Source of the DNA: Amycolatopsis jiangsuensis
GTDB taxonomy: Bacteria > Actinomycetota > Actinomycetes > Mycobacteriales > Pseudonocardiaceae
Direction of reading: 5' to 3'
Length of the DNA stretch: 64,000 nucleotides
NCBI RefSeq assembly: GCF_014204865.1
Contig: NZ_JACHMG010000001.1
Coordinates: forward strand, 3,870,501-3,934,500
Positions 35,310 through 43,770 of the stretch are shown here, in pieces. The position numbers were made by a program, and so were the translations under genes. Below the pieces are notes generated by a model. It had not been told where the DNA came from. It saw only the letters and a program-made list of their open reading frames with translations, and did no database searches. Position 1 is the stretch's first letter; every line of letters starts with the position of its first letter.

Positions 35310-36308
35310 CTAGACGCCGGGACGCACTGCCTGCGGGACCACTTCCGCCTCGTCGAAGGCGAACGGCCGCACGTGCACCGGTACGCCGGTCTGCTGGGCC
35401 TCGACGATCTTGCCGTCGCCGAGGTACATCGCGACGTGGTGGATGGTCGCCGGATCGGCCGGGTCGGTCGCGAGGAACACCAGGTCACCGGGCTGCGCCT
35501 CGTTCACCGGCAGCATCGCGCCAGCCTTGTACTGGTCCCGCGAGACCCGCGGCAGGATCACCCCGGCCGACTCGTAGGCACGCAGCATCAGGCCCGAACA
35601 GTCGTAGGTGTCCGGACCGGTCGCGCCCCACACGTACGGCTTGCCCTGCTCGCCCAGCGCGAACTCGATGGCCTGCGCCGCGGCCTGGCTCGGCGGCAGC
35701 GCGGCGCCCGTGCCCTGCCCGCAGCCGACCACGTCGGTGACCTGGCCCAGGTTCTCCACCAGCGTGGCGGCCATCGCCTCCCACCGGTGGTAGCGGTCCG
35801 GGAAACCGGAGCGCTCCACGGCCTGCGCCGCGTCACCCGGACGCAGGTTCTGCCAGTCCGGCACCCCGAGCAGCACGTCGAAGAACTTGTTGACCGCGTA
35901 GTTCGGGTCGGTGACCTGTGCGACGCTGCCCCAGTTCATCGACGGGCGCATCTGGAAGATGCCCAGCGAGTCACGGTCGCCGTAGGTCAGGTTGTGCAGG
36001 CCCGATTCGGTCATCCCGGCCTGGATCGCCACCTGCCAGGCCCGCGGCGCGAGACTGCGCTGCTTGCCCACCGAGATGATCAGCGCGACCGTGCCGCGCT
36101 GCTCCTCGTCCAGCTGCGAGGCCTGGGCGCCGCCTTGCTCCGGCTGTCCCGGCTGGCTCGGGCCGATGGCCGCGTCGCACGAGGTGTTGGCGATTCCGCC
36201 TGCCGCGGCCTGCTGCTGGTCGGTGACCACCTTGGTCACCGCCGTGGTGGTCAGCACCGCGGCGAACACCGCGGCGACGAGCACCCCGACGAGGATCGCG
36301 AGCCGCAC
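35310..36308 (-). CDS. Lytic transglycosylase + NlpC/P60 wall hydrolase (VirB1-like)
   Basis: A membrane-anchored wall hydrolase of 332 residues. Helix LAILVGVLVAAVFAAVLTTTAV anchors it. Residues about 70-180 are a transglycosylase-like domain (IQAGMTESGLHNLTYGDRDSLGIFQMRPS, Glu as acid/base). The C-terminal NlpC/P60 endopeptidase has YDCSGLMLRAY (Cys), IHHVAMYLG (His) and the motif PYVWGATGPD. Local peptidoglycan opening fits a VirB1 role in the adjacent cluster. GTG 36308 follows the previous stop by two bases; GTG 36344, overlapping by 34 bases, would add 12 residues (three arginines) before the anchor and cannot be excluded. Confidence 0.85.
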   Translation of the reverse strand: MRLAILVGVLVAAVFAAVLTTTAVTKVVTDQQQAAAGGIANTSCDAAIGPSQPGQPEQGGAQASQLDEEQRGTVALIISVGKQRSLAPRAWQVAIQAGMTESGLHNLTYGDRDSLGIFQMRPSMNWGSVAQVTDPNYAVNKFFDVLLGVPDWQNLRPGDAAQAVERSGFPDRYHRWEAMAATLVENLGQVTDVVGCGQGTGAALPPSQAAAQAIEFALGEQGKPYVWGATGPDTYDCSGLMLRAYESAGVILPRVSRDQYKAGAMLPVNEAQPGDLVFLATDPADPATIHHVAMYLGDGKIVEAQQTGVPVHVRPFAFDEAEVVPQAVRPGV

Positions 36309-36310
36309 GG

Positions 36311-36904
36311 TCAGCTCGCCTGGTCGTAGTCCGCGACCCGCCACCCCGCGTCGGTCCTGACCACGGTGATGCTGAGCTTCGGACCGTCGGTGGGGATGAC
36401 GACCTGCACGGAACTGCCGTAGGACGAGGTGACCGCGGGGTCACCGGTGACGCGGGTCGCCGGGATGTTCGCGGGGTCCACAGTGGACATCACGGGGAGG
36501 TACTCCTCCGTGGTGAGTGCCCGCATGCCGTTCAGCCAGTCGGCGTTGGTGACGCCCGCCGGATGGCGTACCCAGGCCTCCGCCCACTGCTTGGCGACGT
36601 TCAACGCCTCCGGGCTGGGTGCCGCGGAGGTGGGTGTGGCCAGCGGACTGGACAGCCGGGTGGGCAGCGTGGCGGTGGACGGCACCGGGGCGGCGACACC
36701 CGGCCGGGACGAGGTGGCCGGCTCCGGGGGCGGCGCCGCAGCGTTGCTCTCCTTGCCCGTGACGCGCGGCAGCACGATGCCGAGCACGATGACCACGATC
36801 GCCAGGAACACCAGGGTTCCGACGAGGTGCCGGGGCGAGCGCAGCGGGAAACCCCACAGCCGGCGGTAGACCGCGGCCCGGCCGCGGTTGGTACGGATCG
36901 GCAC
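36311..36904 (-). CDS. Bitopic membrane protein with NTF2-like domain (VirB8-like)
   Basis: A 197-residue protein with a basic cytoplasmic N-terminus (RTNRGRAAVYRRLWGFPLRSPR), one membrane helix (LVGTLVFLAIVVIVLGIVLP, about 27-47), a Pro/Ser/Thr-rich external linker of about 50 residues and a C-terminal domain of about 100 residues (EALNVAKQWAEAWVRHPAG...VQVVIPTDGPKLSITVVRTDAGWRVADYD). That N-in, C-out layout with an NTF2-like end is the topology of VirB8/TcpC scaffold proteins, and the gene lies between the channel and wall-hydrolase genes. Sequence similarity itself is weak, so the assignment is by topology and context. GTG start. Confidence 0.65.
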   Translation of the reverse strand: MPIRTNRGRAAVYRRLWGFPLRSPRHLVGTLVFLAIVVIVLGIVLPRVTGKESNAAAPPPEPATSSRPGVAAPVPSTATLPTRLSSPLATPTSAAPSPEALNVAKQWAEAWVRHPAGVTNADWLNGMRALTTEEYLPVMSTVDPANIPATRVTGDPAVTSSYGSSVQVVIPTDGPKLSITVVRTDAGWRVADYDQAS

Positions 36905-36907
36905 GGC

Positions 36908-38968
36908 TCACCGCCCCAAGACTTGGTCGGTGTCGCGTACCTCGATGCCGCGCGACGGCCGGTACAGCACGAACACCGGCTTGCCCGCCACCACTTCGGG
37001 ATCCACCCGCCGAGGCTGGGCGCGCACGCCGGGCGGGACAAAACCGGGCTGGTCCGGCGCCGGCGTCGAGTAACCGCGGTCGGTCGCGCTGAGCTGCGAG
37101 GGCACCACGACCGGTTCGGGCTCCTCGCTCCAGCGCCGGTCGGCCACCGGCGAGGTGTCCACGCGACGGCTCTCGCGCACCGGCGCGTGCGCACCGGTCA
37201 CGACGTAATCGCCGGGTTCGCCGGTCACCGGGTGGTACTGGCCGAACACCGGGGCACCGCCGCGACCGGAGGGCAGCGCGGCCGCGGACGCGGCCGGACC
37301 GACCGCGCCGGGCCAGGGCGCACCCGACCACGCCGCGGCGGGCCGGGCTGCCCGGGAACCGTTGTCCAGCCGCTGCGCGCTCGCGAACACGGCCGCCTCG
37401 GGCCGGTGACGCCCCCCGCCGACGGTCGCGCCGATCGGACCGCGCTGCTCGCCGTCCACGACGTCGTCGGTGTCGCGGACGTTCTGCCAGAACTCGTCCT
37501 GCGGGGTCGGGCCGCTCTTCTTGCGGAAGCGGGAGAACAGTCCTCGCGGCGAGGGCACTCCGGACCCGACCATGCCGACCGACATCTCCACCATCTGCCA
37601 CAACCGCCGCACCGGCCGTCCGACCAGGAACAGCAGCACCGTGATGAGCCCGGCCAGCACCATCTGGGTGAGCAGGTTGAGGGAACTGCCCGCACCGAAG
37701 ATCGCCTGCAGCAGCAACGCGTGCACGCCGGCGAGCACGGACAGCACGACAAGGTTGAACGCGATGCCGCCGGCCACCTTGAGCACCCGCCGCAGGATGT
37801 CCGGATGCAGCAGCGCGACGAGCCCGACCAGCGGCGCGGTCAGCGCGAACAGCCGGATCAGCACCTGCGCGAGCAGCACCGAGGCCTTCGCGAGCAGCTG
37901 GAACAGCGAGTAAACCAGGCTCTGGCCGAAGGCGAGGAAGCCCGAGCCGGTGCGGCCGCCGGACTCCCCGGTGAAGTACCCGGTGGCGGGGCCGAGCTTC
38001 GTGGAGATGTCCTTGAAGGCGGCCTTCTTGCCGTCGACGACGTTCTGCTTGCCGTCGTCCCCGTTGCGCAGCTGGTCCCAGGTGAAGGCCTGTGCGTCCA
38101 GCAGGGGGCGGCCGTACTGGTCGGCCTGCGGTGCGTCCGGGGCGCCGAACTCGCCGCGGAGCCAGTTCTTGTAGACGATCTCGTTGTGCAGTTCGGTCGG
38201 CAGGATGTGCCGGACGACCCGGTTCTCCGACTCGTCGACGAATCCCGCTTGGATATTCGTGGTCGTCTGCACGATCGCTCTGTCGATCGGGTCGAAGTAC
38301 CGCAGCATCGCCAGTGACGAGGCCGCGAGCCACACCCCGGCCAGCGCGTACAGCGCCCGTTTGCTGACCCCGGCCAGGTCACCGCGCCAGATGTTGCGGA
38401 ACAGCATGATCGACAGGATCAGCGCGACCAGCCCGAACAGCTGCGCGTAGATGTTGTTGTAGACCTTCTCCGCGCCCGACTTCACCGCGTTGTAGATCGG
38501 GTTCAGCAGCCCGCCCTCGAGCACGGTGTAGTGCAGCGAGTTGGTGGCGCCCACGATGTTCTTGCCGATGTTGAACAGCTGGTTGCCCGCCCAGGTGTCG
38601 ATGGTCGAGCTGGGCGAGGCGATCGCGGACAGCGGTGAGCAGTCGGTCTGGAACGTGTTCCACACGAACCCGGCGTAGCTGTAGTCGATGTAGGCGCTGC
38701 CGGCTTCACCGTGTCCCTCGGCGGGGTCGAGCGCCCCGACCATGCCCGCACCCGGCCGCTCCGGGTTCGGCGCCTCCCCGCAGGCCGCGGCGTTCGCCGA
38801 CGGCGCGAACAGCACCGTCTGCATCCCGATGACCGCGACCACGGCGAACATCGCCCCGCGGCGGCTCGGCCGGCGGCCGGATCGGCCGCCCTCCTTGAGC
38901 CGCTTGCGCAGCGCGTGCCAGCCGGCGGCGAACGCGAGGACGAACGCCAACGTCACCAGGGTGTTCAC
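36908..38968 (-). CDS. Polytopic membrane protein (VirB6/TrbL-like)
   Basis: A 686-residue protein with about eight membrane segments. An N-terminal helix (LVTLAFVLAFAAGW) and basic linker lead to a second, signal-like helix ending SANAAACGE; then an external domain, helices near 155-220 (FGLVALILSIMLF, ALYALAGVWLAASSLAML), another external domain, and helices near 350-470 (LLAKASVLLAQVLIRLFALTAPLVGLVALL, LVVLSVLAGVHALLLQ, MVLAGLITVLLFLVG). The last about 200 residues are soluble and Pro-rich. Helix layout and position fit the VirB6/TrbL channel class. GTG 38968 overlaps the VirB4-like stop by four bases. Confidence 0.7.
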   Translation of the reverse strand: MNTLVTLAFVLAFAAGWHALRKRLKEGGRSGRRPSRRGAMFAVVAVIGMQTVLFAPSANAAACGEAPNPERPGAGMVGALDPAEGHGEAGSAYIDYSYAGFVWNTFQTDCSPLSAIASPSSTIDTWAGNQLFNIGKNIVGATNSLHYTVLEGGLLNPIYNAVKSGAEKVYNNIYAQLFGLVALILSIMLFRNIWRGDLAGVSKRALYALAGVWLAASSLAMLRYFDPIDRAIVQTTTNIQAGFVDESENRVVRHILPTELHNEIVYKNWLRGEFGAPDAPQADQYGRPLLDAQAFTWDQLRNGDDGKQNVVDGKKAAFKDISTKLGPATGYFTGESGGRTGSGFLAFGQSLVYSLFQLLAKASVLLAQVLIRLFALTAPLVGLVALLHPDILRRVLKVAGGIAFNLVVLSVLAGVHALLLQAIFGAGSSLNLLTQMVLAGLITVLLFLVGRPVRRLWQMVEMSVGMVGSGVPSPRGLFSRFRKKSGPTPQDEFWQNVRDTDDVVDGEQRGPIGATVGGGRHRPEAAVFASAQRLDNGSRAARPAAAWSGAPWPGAVGPAASAAALPSGRGGAPVFGQYHPVTGEPGDYVVTGAHAPVRESRRVDTSPVADRRWSEEPEPVVVPSQLSATDRGYSTPAPDQPGFVPPGVRAQPRRVDPEVVAGKPVFVLYRPSRGIEVRDTDQVLGR

Positions 38969-41900
38969 GCGGCATCCCTGCCGGTACCGCCCTTGCCGCC
39001 GGCCCGGGCGTGCCGGTCCTGCGCGGGTCCGCCGTTCGCCGTCCCGTTCCCGTTGGCCGTCCCGTTCGCCGTCCCGTTGGCACTGCCGTTGCCGCCGTGC
39101 ACCGCACCCTCCACCTCGCCGGTTTCGGACGCGAGCGGATCCGGCGAGCCCAGCAGCTGCTCGTCGGCGAGACCGACCTCGAGCTCCGCCTGGAGCTCCA
39201 GGTCGTGCTGCAACTCGTCGTCCTCCGGTGGGGTCGGGACGTACGGCGTGGTTTCGTCCTCGTGGGAGACCACGAGGTCGCTGCCCGGTTTCCTGCGCGC
39301 GTCGGGCGAGCCCGGCGTGGTGTCCATGACCGCGCGCAGCTGGTCGAGGTGCGGGCCGGAGAAGTCGACGCGGATGCGCTCCACCCCGCCGGCGCCGTCG
39401 CCGAAGATGAACTGCCGCGGCTCCATGTCGCGTTCCAGCCCGCGCTGCGCACCCGGGCGGCGACCGAGGGCCGCGACGACCTGCTCGTAGCCGACGCCGA
39501 CCGGCACCTTCAGCAGACGCAGCGCGTCGGCCTGGGCATCGTCGTCGTCGAGCCGGCCGACGAACACCGAGTCGAGCAGTGCCACGAAACCCTGGATCTT
39601 CAGGAAGTCGGCCGGGATCTGCGAGGACAGCAGCACCCGGACGTTCCACTTCCGCGAGTCACGGGCGAACCGGTTCATCAGCACCCGCCCGGTCGGCACC
39701 TCGGACAGGAAGAACGCCTCGTCGATCCAGACGCCCTTGCGCAGCTCCTTCGGCTTCTCGTAGACCGACCGCTGGGTCAGCCAGGCCGCCAGGTTCAGCA
39801 TCTCGACGCCGAGTGATTCCGCGTCCGTCCAGTACTCGCGCGGCACGCCGTCCTTCGGCAGCGTCAGCCCGGCCATGGTCAGCACGGTCATCCGGTCGTC
39901 CCGGGTCTCGGCGTACGGGTCGGCGTCGTCCTCCGGGATCAGCAGCGCCATCCGCTCACGCATCTCGTCGAGGAAGTCGGCGACCACGACCGCGTGCTCG
40001 TGGTGCTCGCTCGAGTCCCGCCGCAGCGCGTCGATCACCTGGCCAGGGTCGGCGTCGAACCGGCCGCCGACCGCTCGCACCGCACGCAGCAGCACGATCC
40101 GGGTCTGCGCCATCCGCGACACCTCGTACGGCAGCACGCCGGTGAGCACGTCGAGTACCAGCCGCCGCCGGGTCGCGCCGGCCAGCGCCTTCTCCCGCCG
40201 CCACGCGCGCTCCGGATCGTCCTCGTCCATGAAGTGCTCGAGCTGCGGCTCGCCGACCACCCGGTACGGATTGAGGATGCCCGGCTGCGCGTTGAGCAGG
40301 TTGATCGGCCGCGCGTACGGGCGGATCTCGGGCAGGTCGCACAGCCGCGACAGCGGGCCGGACGGGTCGAGGATCGTCCAGTGCGCGCCGGCCCGCAGCG
40401 TCTTGTAGACGATGCCGCCGCCGAGGAACGACTTTCCGCCGCCCAGGCCGGCCACCATCGCGGTGAGTCCGGAGCCGTCGCGGATCTCCTGTGCCATCCA
40501 CGGGTCCCAGGCCACCGGCCGCCGCGTCGCGGTGACCGTCTCGCCGAGCAGGATGCCGCGCCGGTCGCCGACCTCCGCGGTCGCGGTCGGCACCGAGGAC
40601 GCCGTCCACACCACCGAACCGCGGCGCATGTAGGCCGCCGAGGCCAGCGGCTCCCCCGGGATGAACTCGCGCGCCATCGCGTACTGCGCTTCCGGATGCT
40701 CGATGGCGATCTTCGGCTTGTACAGGTCGAGCAGCTGCTGGGCCAGGCGCAGCGCGTCACGCTCGGTCGGGCCGGACACCGCCAGCCGCCACCACGAGCG
40801 GACCCGGGTGGCCAGCGCGGTGAACCCCGACGTCATCTCGTCGTCGATCTCCAGCACGCGGCCTGCCTGCCGGGACAGCGACTGCGGCGGCTCCAGCTCG
40901 TGCTCGTCGGTGTAGTGCTTGACCTGCGAGCGAACCTTGTTCATCTGCCTCTGCAGCTCGCCGGAAACCTCCTCCGGGCGGCGCACGTAGATCCGCGCGG
41001 ACACCTCCACCGCGGCGGGCAGCCGGTCCGCGTGCTGCACCCACGGATCGTCGACCTCGGGGATCTGCAGCCCGTGCATCTGACCGACGGTGAGCACCGC
41101 GAGATGCCGCGACACGCCGGCGTTGGAGCCGGTGCGGCCGCGGACAGTGACCGTGGGTGCGTACGGGTCGGCGTGGAAGTCCGCGGCGTCGGTGAAGCTG
41201 GCCAGGTCCTCCGGCTCCCAGGCCGCACCCGGTACGGCCGGCATGTTCCGCGGCGCGGGCAGCCCGAGCGAGCACGAGCGGTGCATCAGCCAGGACATCT
41301 CCTCGGCGTGCACCGGACGGCCTTCCAGACCGGCACTGCCGATCACCTGGTCGAGGTGCTCGACCTCGGAATCCAGCGCGGCCAGCTCGGCGTCCACCGC
41401 CTCCGGCAGGATCCGGCGCAGCATCGGCGCGGCCCGCTCCACGGCGCGGTCCACCATCCGCCGGGTCTGCACCTGGACGCCGAGGTAGACCTCCTTCTCG
41501 GCCATCGAACGGCCCATCAGCTGCTGCTGCTCGCCGATCAGGTAGTCGTCGAAGGACAGCGCGCCCGGCACGTCGTTCGGCCTGCCGACCGCGTTGTGCA
41601 CGTGCGCCTCGGCCCACATCCGGATCGGGTACGGCCGGTTGGTCACCCGCAGGTGCAGCCAGCGGCCCTGCAGCTCGGCGTACTGCCCGGCGATCGCCGC
41701 GATCAGGTCCCGGCGCTGCGAGTCGGAGCGGAACGACCAGCGTTGCGGGGCGAGCCGGTACCAGGCGTACACCTCGTAGCCGGTGCGCAGCAGGTGCCCG
41801 TCGATGCTGCGGGCCGCGATCGACGGCGTGTACGCCGGGATCGCCTGCTCACCGGGCAGCCGGCGGCCCTTGCCGCCCGCGGCACCGTTCCTGCCACTGG

Positions 41901-41991
41901 CCGACGGGGACCGGACCTGGCCGGATGCCTGCCAGGCACCCGCAGGCACGTCCTGCTCCCGCTTTCCCCGGCTTCCGCCGCGACCGAACAA
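38965..41991 (-). CDS. VirB4/TraE-type type IV secretion ATPase
   Basis: A 1008-residue ATPase of the FtsK/HerA superfamily. Walker A is AGLGGGKSFLGGG, Walker B GVWIDEAFFLSEVPTG, then VRVLLSSQIPADFLKIQG and a C-terminal domain. The N-terminal about 480 residues are the VirB4 membrane-docking part (TGYEVYAWYRLAP...). VirB4 ATPases energise pilus and channel assembly. The C-terminus is an Asn-Gly-Thr-Ala repeat and low-complexity tail. The start is TTG 41991, supported by GGGAGG six bases upstream (complement at 41998-42003) and by an in-frame stop just before it, three bases after the previous gene. Confidence 0.88.
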   Translation of the reverse strand: MFGRGGSRGKREQDVPAGAWQASGQVRSPSASGRNGAAGGKGRRLPGEQAIPAYTPSIAARSIDGHLLRTGYEVYAWYRLAPQRWSFRSDSQRRDLIAAIAGQYAELQGRWLHLRVTNRPYPIRMWAEAHVHNAVGRPNDVPGALSFDDYLIGEQQQLMGRSMAEKEVYLGVQVQTRRMVDRAVERAAPMLRRILPEAVDAELAALDSEVEHLDQVIGSAGLEGRPVHAEEMSWLMHRSCSLGLPAPRNMPAVPGAAWEPEDLASFTDAADFHADPYAPTVTVRGRTGSNAGVSRHLAVLTVGQMHGLQIPEVDDPWVQHADRLPAAVEVSARIYVRRPEEVSGELQRQMNKVRSQVKHYTDEHELEPPQSLSRQAGRVLEIDDEMTSGFTALATRVRSWWRLAVSGPTERDALRLAQQLLDLYKPKIAIEHPEAQYAMAREFIPGEPLASAAYMRRGSVVWTASSVPTATAEVGDRRGILLGETVTATRRPVAWDPWMAQEIRDGSGLTAMVAGLGGGKSFLGGGIVYKTLRAGAHWTILDPSGPLSRLCDLPEIRPYARPINLLNAQPGILNPYRVVGEPQLEHFMDEDDPERAWRREKALAGATRRRLVLDVLTGVLPYEVSRMAQTRIVLLRAVRAVGGRFDADPGQVIDALRRDSSEHHEHAVVVADFLDEMRERMALLIPEDDADPYAETRDDRMTVLTMAGLTLPKDGVPREYWTDAESLGVEMLNLAAWLTQRSVYEKPKELRKGVWIDEAFFLSEVPTGRVLMNRFARDSRKWNVRVLLSSQIPADFLKIQGFVALLDSVFVGRLDDDDAQADALRLLKVPVGVGYEQVVAALGRRPGAQRGLERDMEPRQFIFGDGAGGVERIRVDFSGPHLDQLRAVMDTTPGSPDARRKPGSDLVVSHEDETTPYVPTPPEDDELQHDLELQAELEVGLADEQLLGSPDPLASETGEVEGAVHGGNGSANGTANGTANGNGTANGGPAQDRHARAGGKGGTGRDAA

Positions 41992-41994
41992 CGA

Positions 41995-42477
41995 CTACCT
42001 CCCGGCCCGAGCCGCGGGGCGGCTCCGGCTCGCTCGTGGTGTTCCCTGCCTTCCGGTCCCGGCGCTCTGTCCGGGACCGCGGTGCTGGTACTGCCGCCTT
42101 CTCTTGTGCTTGGGCAACGGGCGCTGCGTCCGTACCCGGATCCGGCTGGCGCTCACCGCGCCGCCGGCGCCGGTGGTGCGCTCGCGGGGCGCGCGCAGCT
42201 CACGCCCCGCCATCGCCAGCACCGCGCCCAGCGGGCGTTCGTGGCTGATCTTGGCGGTGATCAGCCGGGTGAGCACGATCGTGATCACGAACGCCCACGC
42301 CGTGGAGAAGAACCCGAAACTCCAGCCTGCCCACCGTTCGACGGTGAGCACGACCAGGAAGACCGGGATACCGACGAGCCACGCGACGTAGCGGGCTCTC
42401 CAGGGAAAAGTCGCCTTCGGCGGACCGAGCCAGACGGCGTCGACCCGATAGACCTCGTCATCCGTCCTGATACGCAC
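41995..42477 (-). CDS. PrgI/VirB3-like small membrane protein
   Basis: A 160-residue protein. A short N-terminal strand (MRIRTDDEVYRVDAVWLGPPKA) leads to two adjacent helices (YVAWLVGIPVFLVVLTVE and FSTAWAFVITIVLTRLITAK), then a Lys/Arg-rich cytoplasmic tail of about 80 residues (RPLPKHKRRRQYQHRG). VirB3/PrgI proteins have two close helices and sit just before VirB4, as here. The long basic tail is unusual and looks disordered. GTG start with a GGGGCAGG-like ribosome site. Its stop overlaps the ribosome-site region of the VirB4-like gene, suggesting coupling. Confidence 0.68.
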   Translation of the reverse strand: MRIRTDDEVYRVDAVWLGPPKATFPWRARYVAWLVGIPVFLVVLTVERWAGWSFGFFSTAWAFVITIVLTRLITAKISHERPLGAVLAMAGRELRAPRERTTGAGGAVSASRIRVRTQRPLPKHKRRRQYQHRGPGQSAGTGRQGTPRASRSRPAARAGR

Positions 42478-42489
42478 GCCTGCCCCGCC

Positions 42490-42756
42490 TCAGCCGGTGA
42501 ACAGGCCGGCGATCCACTGACCCACGTTCACCCCGGCGCCGCTCACGGCGAGCCCGATGATCGCGAGCGCGATGACCACACCGGCGAGCCTGCGCATGAC
42601 CCCGGCGTTGTCGCCCTTGCCGCCGCCCAGCCAGAGCAGCAGCAGCGCGACGGCGAGCAACACCAGGGGGATGATGTTGTCGATCAACCAGTTGCGGACG
42701 TTGCCGGTGCCGAGCTCGCCGGCGGCCAGCGTCTCGAGGGCGGTCATGCTCGTCAT
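42490..42756 (-). CDS. VirB2/TrbC-like two-helix small protein
   Basis: An 88-residue protein and the first gene of the secretion-like run. Two hydrophobic helices (WLIDNIIPLVLLAVALLLLWLG and LAGVVIALAIIGLAVSGAGVNVGQWIAGLF) are joined by a short Gly/Lys/Asn turn. VirB2-type pilins are small two-helix proteins encoded upstream of VirB3 and VirB4, which is the position here. It lacks a clear signal peptide cleavage site, unlike classical pilins. AGGAG lies within the leader before the ATG. Function by size, topology and position only. Confidence 0.6.
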   Translation of the reverse strand: MTSMTALETLAAGELGTGNVRNWLIDNIIPLVLLAVALLLLWLGGGKGDNAGVMRRLAGVVIALAIIGLAVSGAGVNVGQWIAGLFTG

Positions 42757-42819
42757 CGCGATACTCCTGGTACGCGGCCGGGGCCGCGCGATTCTGGCTT
42801 CGGCGAAGCTTCGAACACC

Positions 42820-42848
42820 ATCATGGCGTCACAAGGGGTAATGGTCAA
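42820..42848 (-). promoter_or_regulatory. Promoter of the secretion-like operon
   Basis: On the reverse strand TTGACC (42843-42848), 17 bases and CATGAT (42820-42825). The start would be near 42813, giving a leader of about 57 bases before the first gene. The next seven genes show no comparable promoter between them. Confidence 0.55.
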
Positions 42849-43237
42849 AGCGCGCTCGGTAGGAAGTCGACTTGTGGACAGGGAGGTTCGGCACTTCTGG
42901 ATCCGGCTCGTCTGGTGAGAATTCCGCACCCTCCATCATCGTGGCAAGGGTGCTGAGGATTAACCCCGGCCACCCGGATTTCGCAGTGTTCGCGCGAAGT
43001 CACCGCATCGGGCGCGCGGTGTTCACTCTCGGTGCTCCGCCTGCCGACGTGTCGGGCCGGAACAAGTGTGGCATGCCCCGTTCGGCCGCCACCCGCGAGT
43101 CCGGTGAGTGAGCGCACGGCTGTACGGGTCGCGCGGAATCGATCACGCGACAGTGCGAAAAACCTCACCTTCGGACCGGTTGCCCTCCGAAAACAGTGAC
43201 GGAGCGTGAAAACGGGGCCGAAAGTGAAATCGGGGTG
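42849..43237. other. Intergenic region between secretion-like operon and rnpB
   Basis: About 390 bases. Frames are short and not gene-like. No clear Rho-independent terminator follows rnpB; the reverse strand has only a weak AACC...GGTT stem before TTTTT near 43160. I see no other feature. Confidence 0.35.
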
Positions 43238-43645
43238 AAGCGGACGAGCTGGCATGTAAGCCGGATCCTGTTCCCGGGTGGCCTCGCGGCCGACCGGGCG
43301 ACGGTCATCCATCTCGGCCTGCCGTTGCCGGCAGGCTCCAGCGGCCTACCCGCAGGCTCGGGCGGGCCGCCCTCGATCGCCTGCGCAGGAGCGCCGGAAC
43401 GCTCCCTCTTGGCCTTGCTCCGGGTGGGGTTTACCGAGCCACCCCGGTCGCCCGGGATGCTGGTGGTCTCTTACACCACCGTTTCACCCTTACCCCCGTC
43501 CGGAGACGGGGGCGGTCTGTTTTCTGTGGCACTGTCCCGCGGGTCGCCCCGGGTTGCCGTTAGCAACCACCCTGCCCCGTGGAGTCCGGACTTTCCTCGG
43601 ACCGGGAGACCCGGGCCGCGACCGTCCTGCCAGCTCGTCCGCTCC
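43238..43645 (-). ncRNA. rnpB: RNase P RNA, type A
   Basis: The catalytic RNA that trims tRNA 5' ends. The gene strand shows GAGGAAAGTCCGGACTCC, the conserved P4/J3/4 core, followed by a GGGCAGGGTGGTTGCTAACGG stretch, GGTGAAACGGTGGTG, the GGTAAACCCC-like CCCGGAGCAAGG region and the 3' segment GGATCCGGCTTAC. GAGCGGACGAGCTGGC at the 5' end (43629-43644) and its complement at the 3' end (43237-43253) form helix P1, which sets both ends. Length is about 408 nt, normal for actinobacteria. Ends may be off by a few bases. Confidence 0.93.
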
Positions 43646-43649
43646 GAGG

Positions 43650-43655
43650 ATGGTA
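43650..43655 (-). promoter_or_regulatory. -10 element of rnpB
   Basis: TACCAT on the gene strand lies six to seven bases before the P1 5' arm, so transcription begins at the helix. The region upstream is shared with the divergent SfnG-like gene. Confidence 0.5.
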
Positions 43656-43734
43656 CGCCAGCGGCGCACGGGCCCGGCCCGGCCACCCGCCCTGCACCGT
43701 CCTCAGTGGAGTGTTCCCATCGCGTGGACACGCG

Positions 43735-43764
43735 TTGACCCTGTTCACGGACCGCTGTTTCACT
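43735..43764 (+). promoter_or_regulatory. Promoter of SfnG-like gene, probably leaderless
   Basis: TTGACC (43735-43740), 18 bases, TTCACT (43759-43764), then six bases to ATG 43771. No Shine-Dalgarno is visible. It is back-to-back with the rnpB promoter. Confidence 0.5.
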
Positions 43765-43770
43765 CGCCGC

